Shown: positions 1-8,260 of the stretch, piece by piece
Layout of the letters: each line of letters begins with the position of its first letter
How positions within the stretch are numbered: the stretch's first letter is position 1
From: UMGS1370 sp046957575
Lineage (GTDB): Bacteria > Bacillota > Clostridia > Lachnospirales > Lachnospiraceae
DNA: 64,000 nucleotides
NCBI GenBank assembly: GCA_046957575.1
Contig: JBKUOG010000015.1
Coordinates: forward strand, 15,992 to 79,991
Reading direction: 5' to 3'
Position numbers and translations under genes: made by a program
The notes under the pieces: generated by a model
The model's input: only the letters and a program-made list of their open reading frames with translations
Told to the model about the DNA's origin: nothing
Database searches by the model: none

Positions 1-1
1 C

Positions 2-697
2 CATGTGTCATTTGATGTAAAGGAAGGCGAAATCGTATGTATCGCCGGAATTGACGGGAATGGACAGAGCGAGCTGGTTTATGCACTGACTGGATTATCC
101 CCCATTGAAAGCGGACAGATTCATTTAAAGGATCAGGATTTTACCCATATGAGTATCCGACAGAGAAATACTCATGGACTGGGTCATATTCCGGAAGACC
201 GTCACAAACATGGATTGGTTCTGGACTATGATTTGGCATACAATACGGTGCTTCAAAGTTATTTTGAAAAGAAATTCCAGAATCATGGATTTTTAAGAGA
301 GCGGGAGATCTATCAATATGCAGACGGTCTTATTGACTCGTTTGACATCCGCTGCGGGCAGGGCGGCAAGACCATTGCCAGAAGTATGTCCGGAGGAAAT
401 CAGCAGAAGATTATTATTGCGAGAGAAATTGACCGCAATCCGGATTTACTGATCGCGGTTCAGCCTACCAGAGGTCTGGATGTAGGAGCCATTGAATACA
501 TCCACAATCAGCTGGTAGCCCAGAAGAAAGCTGGAAAAGGAGTGCTTCTGGTATCCTTAGAGCTGGATGAAGTTATGAGCATCAGCGATCGGATTTTAGT
601 GATGTACGAAGGCGAAATCGTTGCCGATTTAAGACCGGAAGACGTAACCGTACAGGAACTTGGTCTTTATATGGCAGGTTCCAAAAGGAGGGCATAA
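2..697 (+). CDS. Nucleoside-type ABC transporter ATP-binding protein, C-terminal half (5' truncated by window)
   Basis: This is the second nucleotide-binding domain of a two-domain ABC ATPase of the ribose/nucleoside (BMP, YufO-like) importer class. The reading frame is open to the window edge, so the first domain and start codon lie outside. Seen: a degenerate Walker A (GIDGNGQSE), an LSGG-type signature (MSGGNQQK) and a Walker B region ending in QPTRGLDVGA without the catalytic Glu. That pattern is usual for the second, structural domain of these proteins. It energises the two permeases that follow 3 and 13 bases later in the same operon. The substrate-binding lipoprotein gene is expected just upstream of the window. 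Nucleoside specificity is inferred from the phosphorylase and phosphopentomutase downstream. Confidence 0.9.
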   Translation, partial: HVSFDVKEGEIVCIAGIDGNGQSELVYALTGLSPIESGQIHLKDQDFTHMSIRQRNTHGLGHIPEDRHKHGLVLDYDLAYNTVLQSYFEKKFQNHGFLREREIYQYADGLIDSFDIRCGQGGKTIARSMSGGNQQKIIIAREIDRNPDLLIAVQPTRGLDVGAIEYIHNQLVAQKKAGKGVLLVSLELDEVMSISDRILVMYEGEIVADLRPEDVTVQELGLYMAGSKRRA

Positions 698-700
698 AAC

Positions 701-1804
701 GTGAAAAGAAAATCTCTTCCATCCGGCGTATCCAGTTTTCTGGCGTCAGTTATGGCAATCCTTTTGGGAATGCTCGTCGGATTAATCATTTTAGTAGCCA
801 GTAACCCATCTCAGGCCTCCCAGGGTTTTATAGCCATTCTTTTGGGCGGTGTGTCCAATATGAAAAATGTGGGACAGGTCCTTTACTATGCAACTCCGCT
901 AATTATGACAGGATTGTCAGTTGGATTTGCCAGCAAGACAGGACTTTTTAACATCGGTGCAGCTGGACAGTTTATAGTCGGCGCCTTTGCAGCTGTTTTT
1001 GTCGGCGTCCGCTTTACATTTCTTCCAGGAGCCCTTCACTGGATTGCTGCCTTGTTAGCAGCGATTCTGGCCGGCGCTTTGTGGGGAATGGTTCCAGGTA
1101 TTTTGAAAGCAACCAGAAATGTAAATGTAGTAATTGGCTGTATTATGATGAACTACATTGGAATGTATACAGTAAACGCTCTGGTTAGCGGATTTATCTA
1201 TGATCCGCTGCAGAGCCAGTCTCTTCCGGTTGATGCAGATGCCATTCTTCCGAAAATGGGACTGGATCTGATTTTCCGCCATAATAATCGCCCGTCCAGT
1301 GCAAATGCAGGTATTCTGATTGCGATTCTGGCAGGTATTGTGATTTGGGTCATTCTTCAGAAAACCGTATTTGGGTATGAGCTAAAAGCCTGCGGTTTTA
1401 ACAGCGAGGCTGGTCGTTATGCCGGCATGAACGAGAAGAAAAACGTGATTTCTTCTATGGCGATTGCAGGTGCGCTGGCTGGCCTTGGCGGAGGTCTTTT
1501 ATATCTGGCAGGTTCCGGAAACGGAATTCAGGTAGTCGATACTCTGGCAGCAGAAGGATTTAACGGAATTCCGGTTGCGCTTTTGGCTATGAATAATCCG
1601 ATTGGTATTATTTTCTCTGGTATTTTTATTGCATACTTAAAGGTCGGCGGCGATCAGATGCAGCTGTACAACTTTGTACCAGAAGTAATTGATATTATTA
1701 TTTCAGTAATTATCTATTTTAGTGCGTTTGCTTTAGTATTCCGCGGAATCATCAATCAGTTCTTTGGCAGAAAGAAAGCAGATAAAGCAGAAAAATCAGC
1801 GTGA
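701..1804 (+). CDS. Nucleoside ABC transporter permease (YufP-like)
   Basis: An integral membrane permease of the branched-chain amino acid/ribose superfamily, nucleoside subgroup, 367 residues. Hydrophobic segments run through the whole chain. The family's cytoplasmic coupling region is visible around residues 225-250 (GYELKACGFNSEAGRYAGMN), which contacts the ATPase. It starts three bases after the ATPase stop, with AAAGGAGGG in the end of that gene as ribosome site. It would pair with the next permease as a heterodimeric channel for ribonucleosides or related compounds. The exact substrate cannot be read from sequence. Confidence 0.9.
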   Translation: MKRKSLPSGVSSFLASVMAILLGMLVGLIILVASNPSQASQGFIAILLGGVSNMKNVGQVLYYATPLIMTGLSVGFASKTGLFNIGAAGQFIVGAFAAVFVGVRFTFLPGALHWIAALLAAILAGALWGMVPGILKATRNVNVVIGCIMMNYIGMYTVNALVSGFIYDPLQSQSLPVDADAILPKMGLDLIFRHNNRPSSANAGILIAILAGIVIWVILQKTVFGYELKACGFNSEAGRYAGMNEKKNVISSMAIAGALAGLGGGLLYLAGSGNGIQVVDTLAAEGFNGIPVALLAMNNPIGIIFSGIFIAYLKVGGDQMQLYNFVPEVIDIIISVIIYFSAFALVFRGIINQFFGRKKADKAEKSA

Positions 1805-1817
1805 GAGGAGAAGGAAC

Positions 1818-2771
1818 ATGAGTCTGGTATATTTTTTAGTTCAACAAATGATGCTGTTTTCAATCCCGCTGCTGATCGTTGCACTGGGAGGGATGTTCTG
1901 CGAACGAAGCGGCGTTATTAACATTGCATTGGAAGGAATCATGGTATTAGGAGGTTTTACCGGAATCCTGTTTATCAACCTCTTCCAGGGAGTCCTTCCG
2001 GGACAGCCGGTTCTTTTAATCGCCTTGATCATTTCCATGGTAACTGGTATGGTCATTTCCCTGGTACACGCTTATGCATCTGTAAATATGAAGGCAAATC
2101 AGAGTATCAGCGGTACTGCAATTAATATGTTTGCACCGGCATTCGCTATTTTTGTAGCAAGAGTAATCCGGAACGTACAGCAGATTCCATTTGAAAATCA
2201 GTTCCGAATCGAAAAAGTTCCGGTATTAGGAGATATTCCCATTATTGGCGGACTGTTTTTCCAGAATGCGTACCTGACGACTTATCTGGGAATCATCATT
2301 TTAATCATTTCCTGCATTGTGCTTTATAAAACAAGATTTGGCCTTCGGCTCAGAGCCTGCGGCGAGCATCCTCAGGCAGCGGCATCTGTAGGTATCAGTG
2401 TTTATAAAATGCGTTATATGGGTGTACTGATTTCCGGTGCGTTAGCTGGAATCGGCGGATTAGTCTATGTAATTCCAACTTCTACCAGCTTTAATGCTTC
2501 TGTATCCGGTTACGGATTTTTAGCATTGGCAGTGCTGATTTTTGGACAGTGGAAGCCAGGAAAGATCATGCTTGCAGCGCTGTTTTTTGGATTTATGAAG
2601 ACCCTTTCCTCTGCTTATTCAGGAATTCCGGTACTGGCAGATCTGGGAATCCCAAGCAGCGTATATAAGATGATCCCATATCTGGCAACCCTGATTGTTC
2701 TGACTTTAAATACGAAGGGTTCCCAGGCGCCAAAGGCATCTGGAGTTCCTTATGACAAGGGAGCAAGATAA
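1818..2771 (+). CDS. Nucleoside ABC transporter permease (YufQ-like)
   Basis: Second membrane permease of the importer, 317 residues. I chose the ATG at 1818 because it follows GAGGAGAAGG at a normal distance; the open frame runs further upstream, inside the previous gene. Typical family features are the early GGMFCERSGVINIALEG segment and the coupling motif RACGEHPQAAASVGI near residue 185, matching the RACG motif of the partner permease. The end overlaps nothing, and the phosphorylase starts 30 bases later, so import and phosphorolysis are likely cotranscribed. Confidence 0.9.
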   Translation: MSLVYFLVQQMMLFSIPLLIVALGGMFCERSGVINIALEGIMVLGGFTGILFINLFQGVLPGQPVLLIALIISMVTGMVISLVHAYASVNMKANQSISGTAINMFAPAFAIFVARVIRNVQQIPFENQFRIEKVPVLGDIPIIGGLFFQNAYLTTYLGIIILIISCIVLYKTRFGLRLRACGEHPQAAASVGISVYKMRYMGVLISGALAGIGGLVYVIPTSTSFNASVSGYGFLALAVLIFGQWKPGKIMLAALFFGFMKTLSSAYSGIPVLADLGIPSSVYKMIPYLATLIVLTLNTKGSQAPKASGVPYDKGAR

Positions 2772-2801
2772 CAAGTATTGATTTTGACAGGAGGAAAGAT
2801 T

Positions 2802-3548
2802 ATGCCGTTTTTAACAGAAGATGGAAAACAATATCATATTCATTGTAAAGAAGGGGATGTAGGACGTTACGTCCTGCTTCCCGGCGACCCGTTCCGTACC
2901 GATGTAATTGCTTCTATGTTTGATGACGCCAAATTAGTGGCCCATAACAGAGAGTGCAAAACGTGGACCGGAACCTTAAACGGAGAAAAAGTTTCCGTAA
3001 CTTCTACTGGTATGGGAAGTCCATCTACCGCCATTGTAGTAGAAGAATTAATCCGCTGCGGTGCAGATACGTTTATCCGGGTGGGAACTTCCGGACGCGT
3101 ATGTCCGAAATCCCAGGATATGTCTTTAAACGGAGTGATTAATACAGCTGCAGTGCGGGATGAGGGAACCACGATTTCTTATGTGCCGTTAGCATATCCG
3201 GCAGTAGCAGACCGCCATGTAGTAGATGCTCTGGCAAGAGCAGCCAAAAAACTGGGTTATAATTTTGCGGAAGGTATTACCCATTCCAAAGATGCATTTT
3301 ATGCAGAAATTGAACCGGAAACTATGCCCAACAGTGAGTATGTCAAGCAGCGTTGGGAGGCATGGGAGCGTTCCAATGTAATGTGTTCAGAAATGGAAGC
3401 AGCTGCAATTTTCGTTGTTTCTTCTATCCGTAACTGCAGAGCGTCCGGAATTATGGCTTATAAAAAGGTAAATTTACAGGCAGCCATGGAGACAGCGATT
3501 GAAGGACTGCGGATTTTAATTGAAGAAGACAAGAAGCTTGGGAGGTAA
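2802..3548 (+). CDS. udp: Nucleoside phosphorylase (uridine phosphorylase type)
   Basis: A cytoplasmic PNP_UDP-family enzyme, 248 residues, that splits a nucleoside with phosphate into a free base and (deoxy)ribose-1-phosphate. Visible family motifs are VLLPGDPFRTD near the N-terminus (phosphate binding), STGMGSPS around residue 70, RVGTSG near 95 and a ribose-binding SEMEAAAIF near residue 200. The Glu-Met-Glu is the usual 2'-OH/3'-OH contact. The ATG at 2802 has GAGGAAAG seven bases upstream; an upstream TTG lacks that site. The pattern is closest to uridine phosphorylases, but purine phosphorylases share most motifs, so base preference is uncertain. Product ribose-1-phosphate is the substrate of DeoB at the end of the operon. 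Confidence 0.85.
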   Translation: MPFLTEDGKQYHIHCKEGDVGRYVLLPGDPFRTDVIASMFDDAKLVAHNRECKTWTGTLNGEKVSVTSTGMGSPSTAIVVEELIRCGADTFIRVGTSGRVCPKSQDMSLNGVINTAAVRDEGTTISYVPLAYPAVADRHVVDALARAAKKLGYNFAEGITHSKDAFYAEIEPETMPNSEYVKQRWEAWERSNVMCSEMEAAAIFVVSSIRNCRASGIMAYKKVNLQAAMETAIEGLRILIEEDKKLGR

Positions 3549-3551
3549 CGG

Positions 3552-4994
3552 ATGGAGCGATTACTGATTAAAAATATCCGGTATCTCTACTGCATGGATG
3601 AGCAGGATACGTTTTTAGAATATGCAGATATTTATATAGAAGGAAATGTGATCAAAAAGATTGGATCCAATCTGGATGTGCCGGAAGAAGGGGTAAAAGT
3701 AATAGATGGAGCAGGGAAGTTAGCACTTCCTGGATTTGTCAATACCCATCATCATTTCTATCAGAACATTACCAGAAATATTCCCATTATGCAGAAGGGA
3801 AATTTGCTTGGGTGGCTGTTGTACTCTTACGGGGCATGGGAAAATATGGAGGAAGAGGATGTGAAGGCGGCAGCCCGTCTGGCTTGTGCAGAGCTTCTTA
3901 TGACCGGCTGTACCACTTCTATGGACTTCATGTATTTCTTTCCTCATGGAAGGCATAGCCTGATGGACGCAGAGTTTGAGGCGGTAAAAGAAATGGGACT
4001 GCGTTTCCATGGATTCCGCGGATGTATGCCAGTCATGGAAGGAAATCTTCCGGTTGAGATGAAAGAACGCCTGGGAATTGACGCTGGCGAATTGGTAGAA
4101 TCCTATGATGATATTATGGACGTCTGTGAAAAGACATTCCAGAAGTACCATGATAACAGCCCATTTTCTATGAGCCGCGTAGGATTGGGCCCAACAACCG
4201 TTGTATTTGAGAATCCGGAGTTTATGCGGGAGTTAAAGGCAATGGCAGATAACTATCAGGGACTTTTGCATACCCATCTCCATCCAAGACCAGATGAGAT
4301 CAAAAAATGCGGGGAACTGTATGGAAAGCGTCCGCACCAGTGGCTGGAAGAAATCGGCTGGATGGATAAAAATGTATCGTTTGCCCATATCAGCCGGCAT
4401 AATGCAGAAGAGCTGGATATTGTTGCAAGAAACAAAGCGTCTGTTACCCAGTCTCCTTCCTGCCATATGCGCCTTGGATATCCAGTGGCTCCGGCTTTAG
4501 AGGCAAGGGATCGGGGAATTCTGGTCAGCATCGGCGTAGACGGCGGAGCCAGCAATGACAGCGGAGATATGTTGGGCGAATTGAGAGCCATGCTGTATGT
4601 ACACCGTATTGAAGGCGGCCATCCGGGATATGGTCCGGAACGCTGGATCAATGCAAAAGAAGTCTTTGAAATGGCGACGGTAAATGGCGCAAAATGCTTG
4701 AACCGAGAAGATATCGGAATGCTGAAAGAAGGCATGGCAGCAGATATTGTCCTGTTTTCCATGATGCAGCCAGGCTACGCGGGAGCTCTTACGGATCCAA
4801 GAGGGGCGCTTTTGTACTGCGGAAACAATCATCTGGCAGATACGACCATTGTCAATGGAAAGGTATTGATTGAAAATGGCATTTTCTTAGCAGGCGATTT
4901 AAATCAGATTATAGAAGATGCCAATCATGCGACTGACAGAATTTTGAAGCTGGTAAAAGAAAAGACCGGCGTTGATTACCGGATGGAGGCGTAG
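3552..4994 (+). CDS. Amidohydrolase, COG0402 nucleobase deaminase (8-oxoguanine deaminase/AtzB-like)
   Basis: A 480-residue zinc amidohydrolase of the cytosine/guanine/8-oxoguanine deaminase group. Seen: the metal motif HHH in FVNTHHHFYQN (residues about 60-70), the HTHLHP motif near 240, SFAHISRH near 278 and the catalytic Asp in VGIDGGASND-type context (read here as IGVDGGASNDSG) near 330. DGGASND is typical of 8-oxoguanine deaminases and hydroxyatrazine-type hydrolases. It starts three bases after the phosphorylase, with GGGAGG as ribosome site, so it probably acts on the base released by phosphorolysis. The substrate could be guanine, 8-oxoguanine, a methylated base or cytosine. The family call is firm; the exact reaction is inference. 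Confidence 0.8.
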   Translation: MERLLIKNIRYLYCMDEQDTFLEYADIYIEGNVIKKIGSNLDVPEEGVKVIDGAGKLALPGFVNTHHHFYQNITRNIPIMQKGNLLGWLLYSYGAWENMEEEDVKAAARLACAELLMTGCTTSMDFMYFFPHGRHSLMDAEFEAVKEMGLRFHGFRGCMPVMEGNLPVEMKERLGIDAGELVESYDDIMDVCEKTFQKYHDNSPFSMSRVGLGPTTVVFENPEFMRELKAMADNYQGLLHTHLHPRPDEIKKCGELYGKRPHQWLEEIGWMDKNVSFAHISRHNAEELDIVARNKASVTQSPSCHMRLGYPVAPALEARDRGILVSIGVDGGASNDSGDMLGELRAMLYVHRIEGGHPGYGPERWINAKEVFEMATVNGAKCLNREDIGMLKEGMAADIVLFSMMQPGYAGALTDPRGALLYCGNNHLADTTIVNGKVLIENGIFLAGDLNQIIEDANHATDRILKLVKEKTGVDYRMEA

Positions 4995-4999
4995 AAGCC

Positions 5000-5752
5000 A
5001 TGAGTGCAGAAACGATCATAACAGAAGCTTCCTTTCCAAAACGAATCGGAATGATTGTTCCTTCTTCTAATACAGTAGTAGAACCAATCTGCAGCCGTAT
5101 ATTTGCAGGAATGGAAGACGTGGTGACAGTCCATTATTCCAGACTCCCGGTAGTCCGCGTATCAATGGAAAAGGATTCAGATAAACAATTTGAAATTCAA
5201 ACCATGCTTCAGGCAGCAAACCAGCTGGCCCAGGCCAAAGTAGATGCGATTATCTGGAACGGTACAGCTGGAAGCTGGCTGGGAATTGACAGAGACCAGA
5301 AAATGTGTCAGGAGATTGAAAAAGAAACAGGGATTCCCATGGGGACGGCTTCTTTAGGCATGGTCCGGAGCTATCGGGATTTTGGGATAAGCCGTATTCA
5401 TTTGGTGACCCCTTATATACAGGAAATGAATGATGCAATCATTCGGGAATATAAAAAGCTGGGATTTACTCCAGCAGATGTGACGGGACTTGGCATTACA
5501 GAAAATACAGAAATTGGAAGCGTGACGCAGGAACAGCTGGAACAGCTGTGCTGTGATACCCATGGAACAGCCGGAGAAGGGATTGCTGTGGTATGCACCA
5601 ATCTGGCTGCAGCCTGGAGAGCCGAAGAAATTGAACGGCGGACAGGAGCTGTTGTATTTGATTCTGTAATAGCAGCAGTCAGGGAAGGACTCCGGTTAGC
5701 TGGTCTGGAAAACATGACCTTTCATGGCTGGGGAAGGCTGTTGGAAGCGTAA
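5000..5752 (+). CDS. Asp/Glu racemase superfamily protein, maleate cis-trans isomerase-like
   Basis: A 250-residue cytoplasmic protein of the maleate isomerase/arylmalonate decarboxylase branch. It opens with RIGMIVPSSNTVVEP, the family's substrate-binding start. The two catalytic cysteines usual in the family should sit near residues 80 and 195. Near 80 I see NGTAGSW (no Cys in the expected position) while VVCTNL near 198 keeps the second Cys. Loss of the first would argue against classical racemase or isomerase chemistry and for a decarboxylase-like or altered reaction; an alignment is needed to be sure. It begins five bases after the deaminase and is presumably part of base breakdown. Confidence 0.7.
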   Translation: MSAETIITEASFPKRIGMIVPSSNTVVEPICSRIFAGMEDVVTVHYSRLPVVRVSMEKDSDKQFEIQTMLQAANQLAQAKVDAIIWNGTAGSWLGIDRDQKMCQEIEKETGIPMGTASLGMVRSYRDFGISRIHLVTPYIQEMNDAIIREYKKLGFTPADVTGLGITENTEIGSVTQEQLEQLCCDTHGTAGEGIAVVCTNLAAAWRAEEIERRTGAVVFDSVIAAVREGLRLAGLENMTFHGWGRLLEA

Positions 5753-5773
5753 ATTAAGACGGAGGAAAGCAAT

Positions 5774-6982
5774 ATGGCATTAAATATGGAAACAAATTAT
5801 TGTGGATTCCGCTGCGAAACCCCATTTTTTCTGGCTTCTTCTCCTGTCAGCGCGACAGGAGAAATGATTGGCAGGGCATTTGAACTGGGATGGGCTGGAG
5901 CAGTGACAAAAAGCATTTCTTATTTGCAGGATGAGCTGAATGTAAGTCTGTCTCCCAGAATGTTGCCAGTTTCTACAGCTGGTGCGAAGGGCGTTACCGG
6001 AATGGGAAACATTGACTTTGTTATGGATAAAACCGTAGATGCTGCATTTGCAGATTTTGCCCAGGTAAAGAAGAAGTATCCGGAAAAAATGCTGATTATC
6101 AGCGTAAAGGCTCAATACCTGGAACGTGAATGGAAAAGCCTTGCCAGAAAAGCAGAAGATGCGGGAGCAGATGCTCTGGAATTGTGCCTTTCCTGTATTG
6201 ACAGCGAAGCTGGCGCCATGATCTGCCAGGAGAAAGAACTGATGCAGCAGGTAATCCGCTGGGTAAAAGAAGAAATTCAGATTCCGGTTATTGCAAAATT
6301 ATCCATTCATGTAAGTGATGTGGGAAAGATGGCGCGGTATGCAGCAGAAGCGGGAGCCGACGGGGTTACTGGCATTAATTCTATCCATGGTATCGGACCT
6401 ATCAATGCTGACACAATGGTACATATGCCGGATATTATGGGAAAAAGCGCCCCGATGGGATTGTCCGGAGCATTTATTAAGCCAATGGCACAGCACTGTA
6501 TTTACAAAATGGCGAAAGCAGCAAAGGAACAAAAATTTGATATTTCTGCAGTCGGAGGGATCTGCAATGGCCAGGATGCTTTGGAATACCTGCTGTTAGG
6601 AGCAGATACCTTACAGAGCGCAACGGCAGTTATGTATCAGGGGTATGGGATCATCAGGCCAATGATGACCTATCTCCAGAAATTTATGGAAGAAAAAGGC
6701 TATCAGTCCCTGGATGATTTCAGAGGTTATTCCCTGGAGTATATGGCGCCGGCCGCCAGAAATTTATCATTAAAGCAGCAGCTGGCAGCAAAGGTAAAGG
6801 AAGAGACGTGTATTGGCTGCGGCAGATGCGTAACCTCCTGTCAGGATGGCGGAAAACAGGCTATTTCACTGGAGAAAGAGAAAAAGAAAGCATTTGTTCA
6901 TATAGAAAAATGCACAGGCTGCGGACTTTGCCAGATTGTATGCCCTGTAAAAGCAATTGATATGGAGCAGACGGTTAGATAA
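5774..6982 (+). CDS. preA: PreA-like dihydropyrimidine dehydrogenase subunit (flavin TIM barrel plus two 4Fe-4S clusters)
   Basis: A 402-residue protein related to the catalytic subunit of NAD-dependent dihydropyrimidine dehydrogenase, which reduces uracil or thymine to the 5,6-dihydro base. Residues 1-325 form a dihydroorotate-dehydrogenase-like FMN barrel (PFFLASSPVSATGEM start, VIAKLS, GGICNGQDALEYLLLGA near 265). Residues 340-400 carry two ferredoxin motifs, CIGCGRCVTSC and CTGCGLCQIVC. In bacteria the flavoprotein PreT normally passes electrons from NADH, and no preT is present here. The active-site loop (ELCLSCIDSEAGAMICQ) differs from E. coli PreA, so the substrate may be another nucleobase. 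It shares the operon with the phosphorylase and deaminase. Confidence 0.75.
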   Translation: MALNMETNYCGFRCETPFFLASSPVSATGEMIGRAFELGWAGAVTKSISYLQDELNVSLSPRMLPVSTAGAKGVTGMGNIDFVMDKTVDAAFADFAQVKKKYPEKMLIISVKAQYLEREWKSLARKAEDAGADALELCLSCIDSEAGAMICQEKELMQQVIRWVKEEIQIPVIAKLSIHVSDVGKMARYAAEAGADGVTGINSIHGIGPINADTMVHMPDIMGKSAPMGLSGAFIKPMAQHCIYKMAKAAKEQKFDISAVGGICNGQDALEYLLLGADTLQSATAVMYQGYGIIRPMMTYLQKFMEEKGYQSLDDFRGYSLEYMAPAARNLSLKQQLAAKVKEETCIGCGRCVTSCQDGGKQAISLEKEKKKAFVHIEKCTGCGLCQIVCPVKAIDMEQTVR

Positions 6983-6997
6983 TGGGAGGAACAGGCG

Positions 6998-8191
6998 ATG
7001 AGAAAATTTAAACGTGTATTTTTGATTGTCATGGATTCCTTTGGGGCAGGAAATGCAAAAGATGCAGAGGAGTATGGGGATCAGGGCGCGGATACTATGG
7101 GCCATATCGCCGAATCCGTAGAAAACTGGAAGATTCCCAATCTTCAGAAGCTGGGGCTGGCAAATCTTCATCCGCTAAAAGGAGTGAAGCCGGCAGAAAA
7201 TCCTATGGGCTATTACACCGTATTAAATGAAGCCAGTAAAGGGAAGGACACTATGACGGGACACTGGGAACTGATGGGAATCAAAACGACCAGACCGTTT
7301 GTGACCTTTACAGAAACCGGATTTCCGCCGGATCTGATTGCAGAGCTGGAACGGCGTACCGGACGTACCATTATCGGAAATAAAAGCTCCAGCGGAACGG
7401 AGATTTTAGAGGAACTGGCAGAAGAAGAAATTGCAACGGGTCACATGATTGTGTATACATCTGCAGACTCGGTTCTGCAGATTTGCGGAAACGAAGAAAC
7501 GTTCGGGCTGGATGAGTTGTACCGCTGCTGTGAAATTGCCAGGGAACTTACGTTAAAAGATGAGTGGCGGGTAGGCCGTGTCATTGCCAGACCTTATGTA
7601 GGGAAAAAACGGGGCGAATTTAAGCGCACCAGCAACCGTCGGGATTATGCGTTAAGCCCCACTGGAAAAACAGTCCTGGATGCATTAAAAGAACAGGGTC
7701 TGTCTGTCATTTCCATAGGAAAAATCAGCGACATTTTCAATGGAGAAGGAATTACAGAAGCTTATCATTCAGACAGCTCGGTTCATGGTATGGAACAGAC
7801 AAAAGACCTGGTTGCCAACAAAGACTTTGAAGGACTATGTTTTGTCAATCTGGTAGACTTTGACGCCTTATGGGGGCATCGGAGAAATCCGGATGGATAT
7901 GCGAAGGAGACCGAGCGGTTTGATGAAAAACTGGGAGAGGTGTTGGAATTTCTTAAGGAAGATGATTTGCTGATGATTACAGCCGATCATGGAAACGATC
8001 CGACTTATAAAGGGACGGATCACACCAGAGAGCAGGTTCCTCTTCTGATTTATGCGAAAGGGCTAGAAGGCTCTGGAAGGCTGGAAGAGACGGATTCTTT
8101 TGGGGCAGTAGGCGCTTCCATTGCAGAGAATTTTGGAATCGCAATGCCAAAGGGAACCATTGGGACTTCTATCCTGGGACAGGTAAAATAA
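6998..8191 (+). CDS. deoB: Phosphopentomutase
   Basis: DeoB converts ribose-1-phosphate (and deoxyribose-1-phosphate) to the 5-phosphate, linking nucleoside phosphorolysis to the pentose phosphate pathway. The 397-residue length is typical. Seen: the metal-binding start VFLIVMDSFGAGNA, the catalytic Thr context SKGKDTMTGHWE near residue 85, and the C-terminal metal motif ITADHGNDPTYKGTDHTRE near 325-345. It is the last gene before a strong terminator, 15 bases after the reductase gene, with GGGAGGAACAGGCG as ribosome site. Confidence 0.97.
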   Translation: MRKFKRVFLIVMDSFGAGNAKDAEEYGDQGADTMGHIAESVENWKIPNLQKLGLANLHPLKGVKPAENPMGYYTVLNEASKGKDTMTGHWELMGIKTTRPFVTFTETGFPPDLIAELERRTGRTIIGNKSSSGTEILEELAEEEIATGHMIVYTSADSVLQICGNEETFGLDELYRCCEIARELTLKDEWRVGRVIARPYVGKKRGEFKRTSNRRDYALSPTGKTVLDALKEQGLSVISIGKISDIFNGEGITEAYHSDSSVHGMEQTKDLVANKDFEGLCFVNLVDFDALWGHRRNPDGYAKETERFDEKLGEVLEFLKEDDLLMITADHGNDPTYKGTDHTREQVPLLIYAKGLEGSGRLEETDSFGAVGASIAENFGIAMPKGTIGTSILGQVK

Positions 8192-8208
8192 AATTTTTCG
8201 TCAGAAAT

Positions 8209-8250
8209 GAAAACAGAGTGCACAGGAAAAATTCATGCACTCTGTTTTTT
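8209..8250. terminator. Bidirectional intrinsic terminator between deoB and the chemoreceptor
   Basis: A perfect 13-base stem (AAAACAGAGTGCA paired with TGCACTCTGTTTT) with a 13-base loop and T runs on both strands. It ends the nucleoside operon on the plus strand and the convergent chemoreceptor gene on the minus strand. Confidence 0.9.
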
Positions 8251-8260
8251 ATGTAACAAA

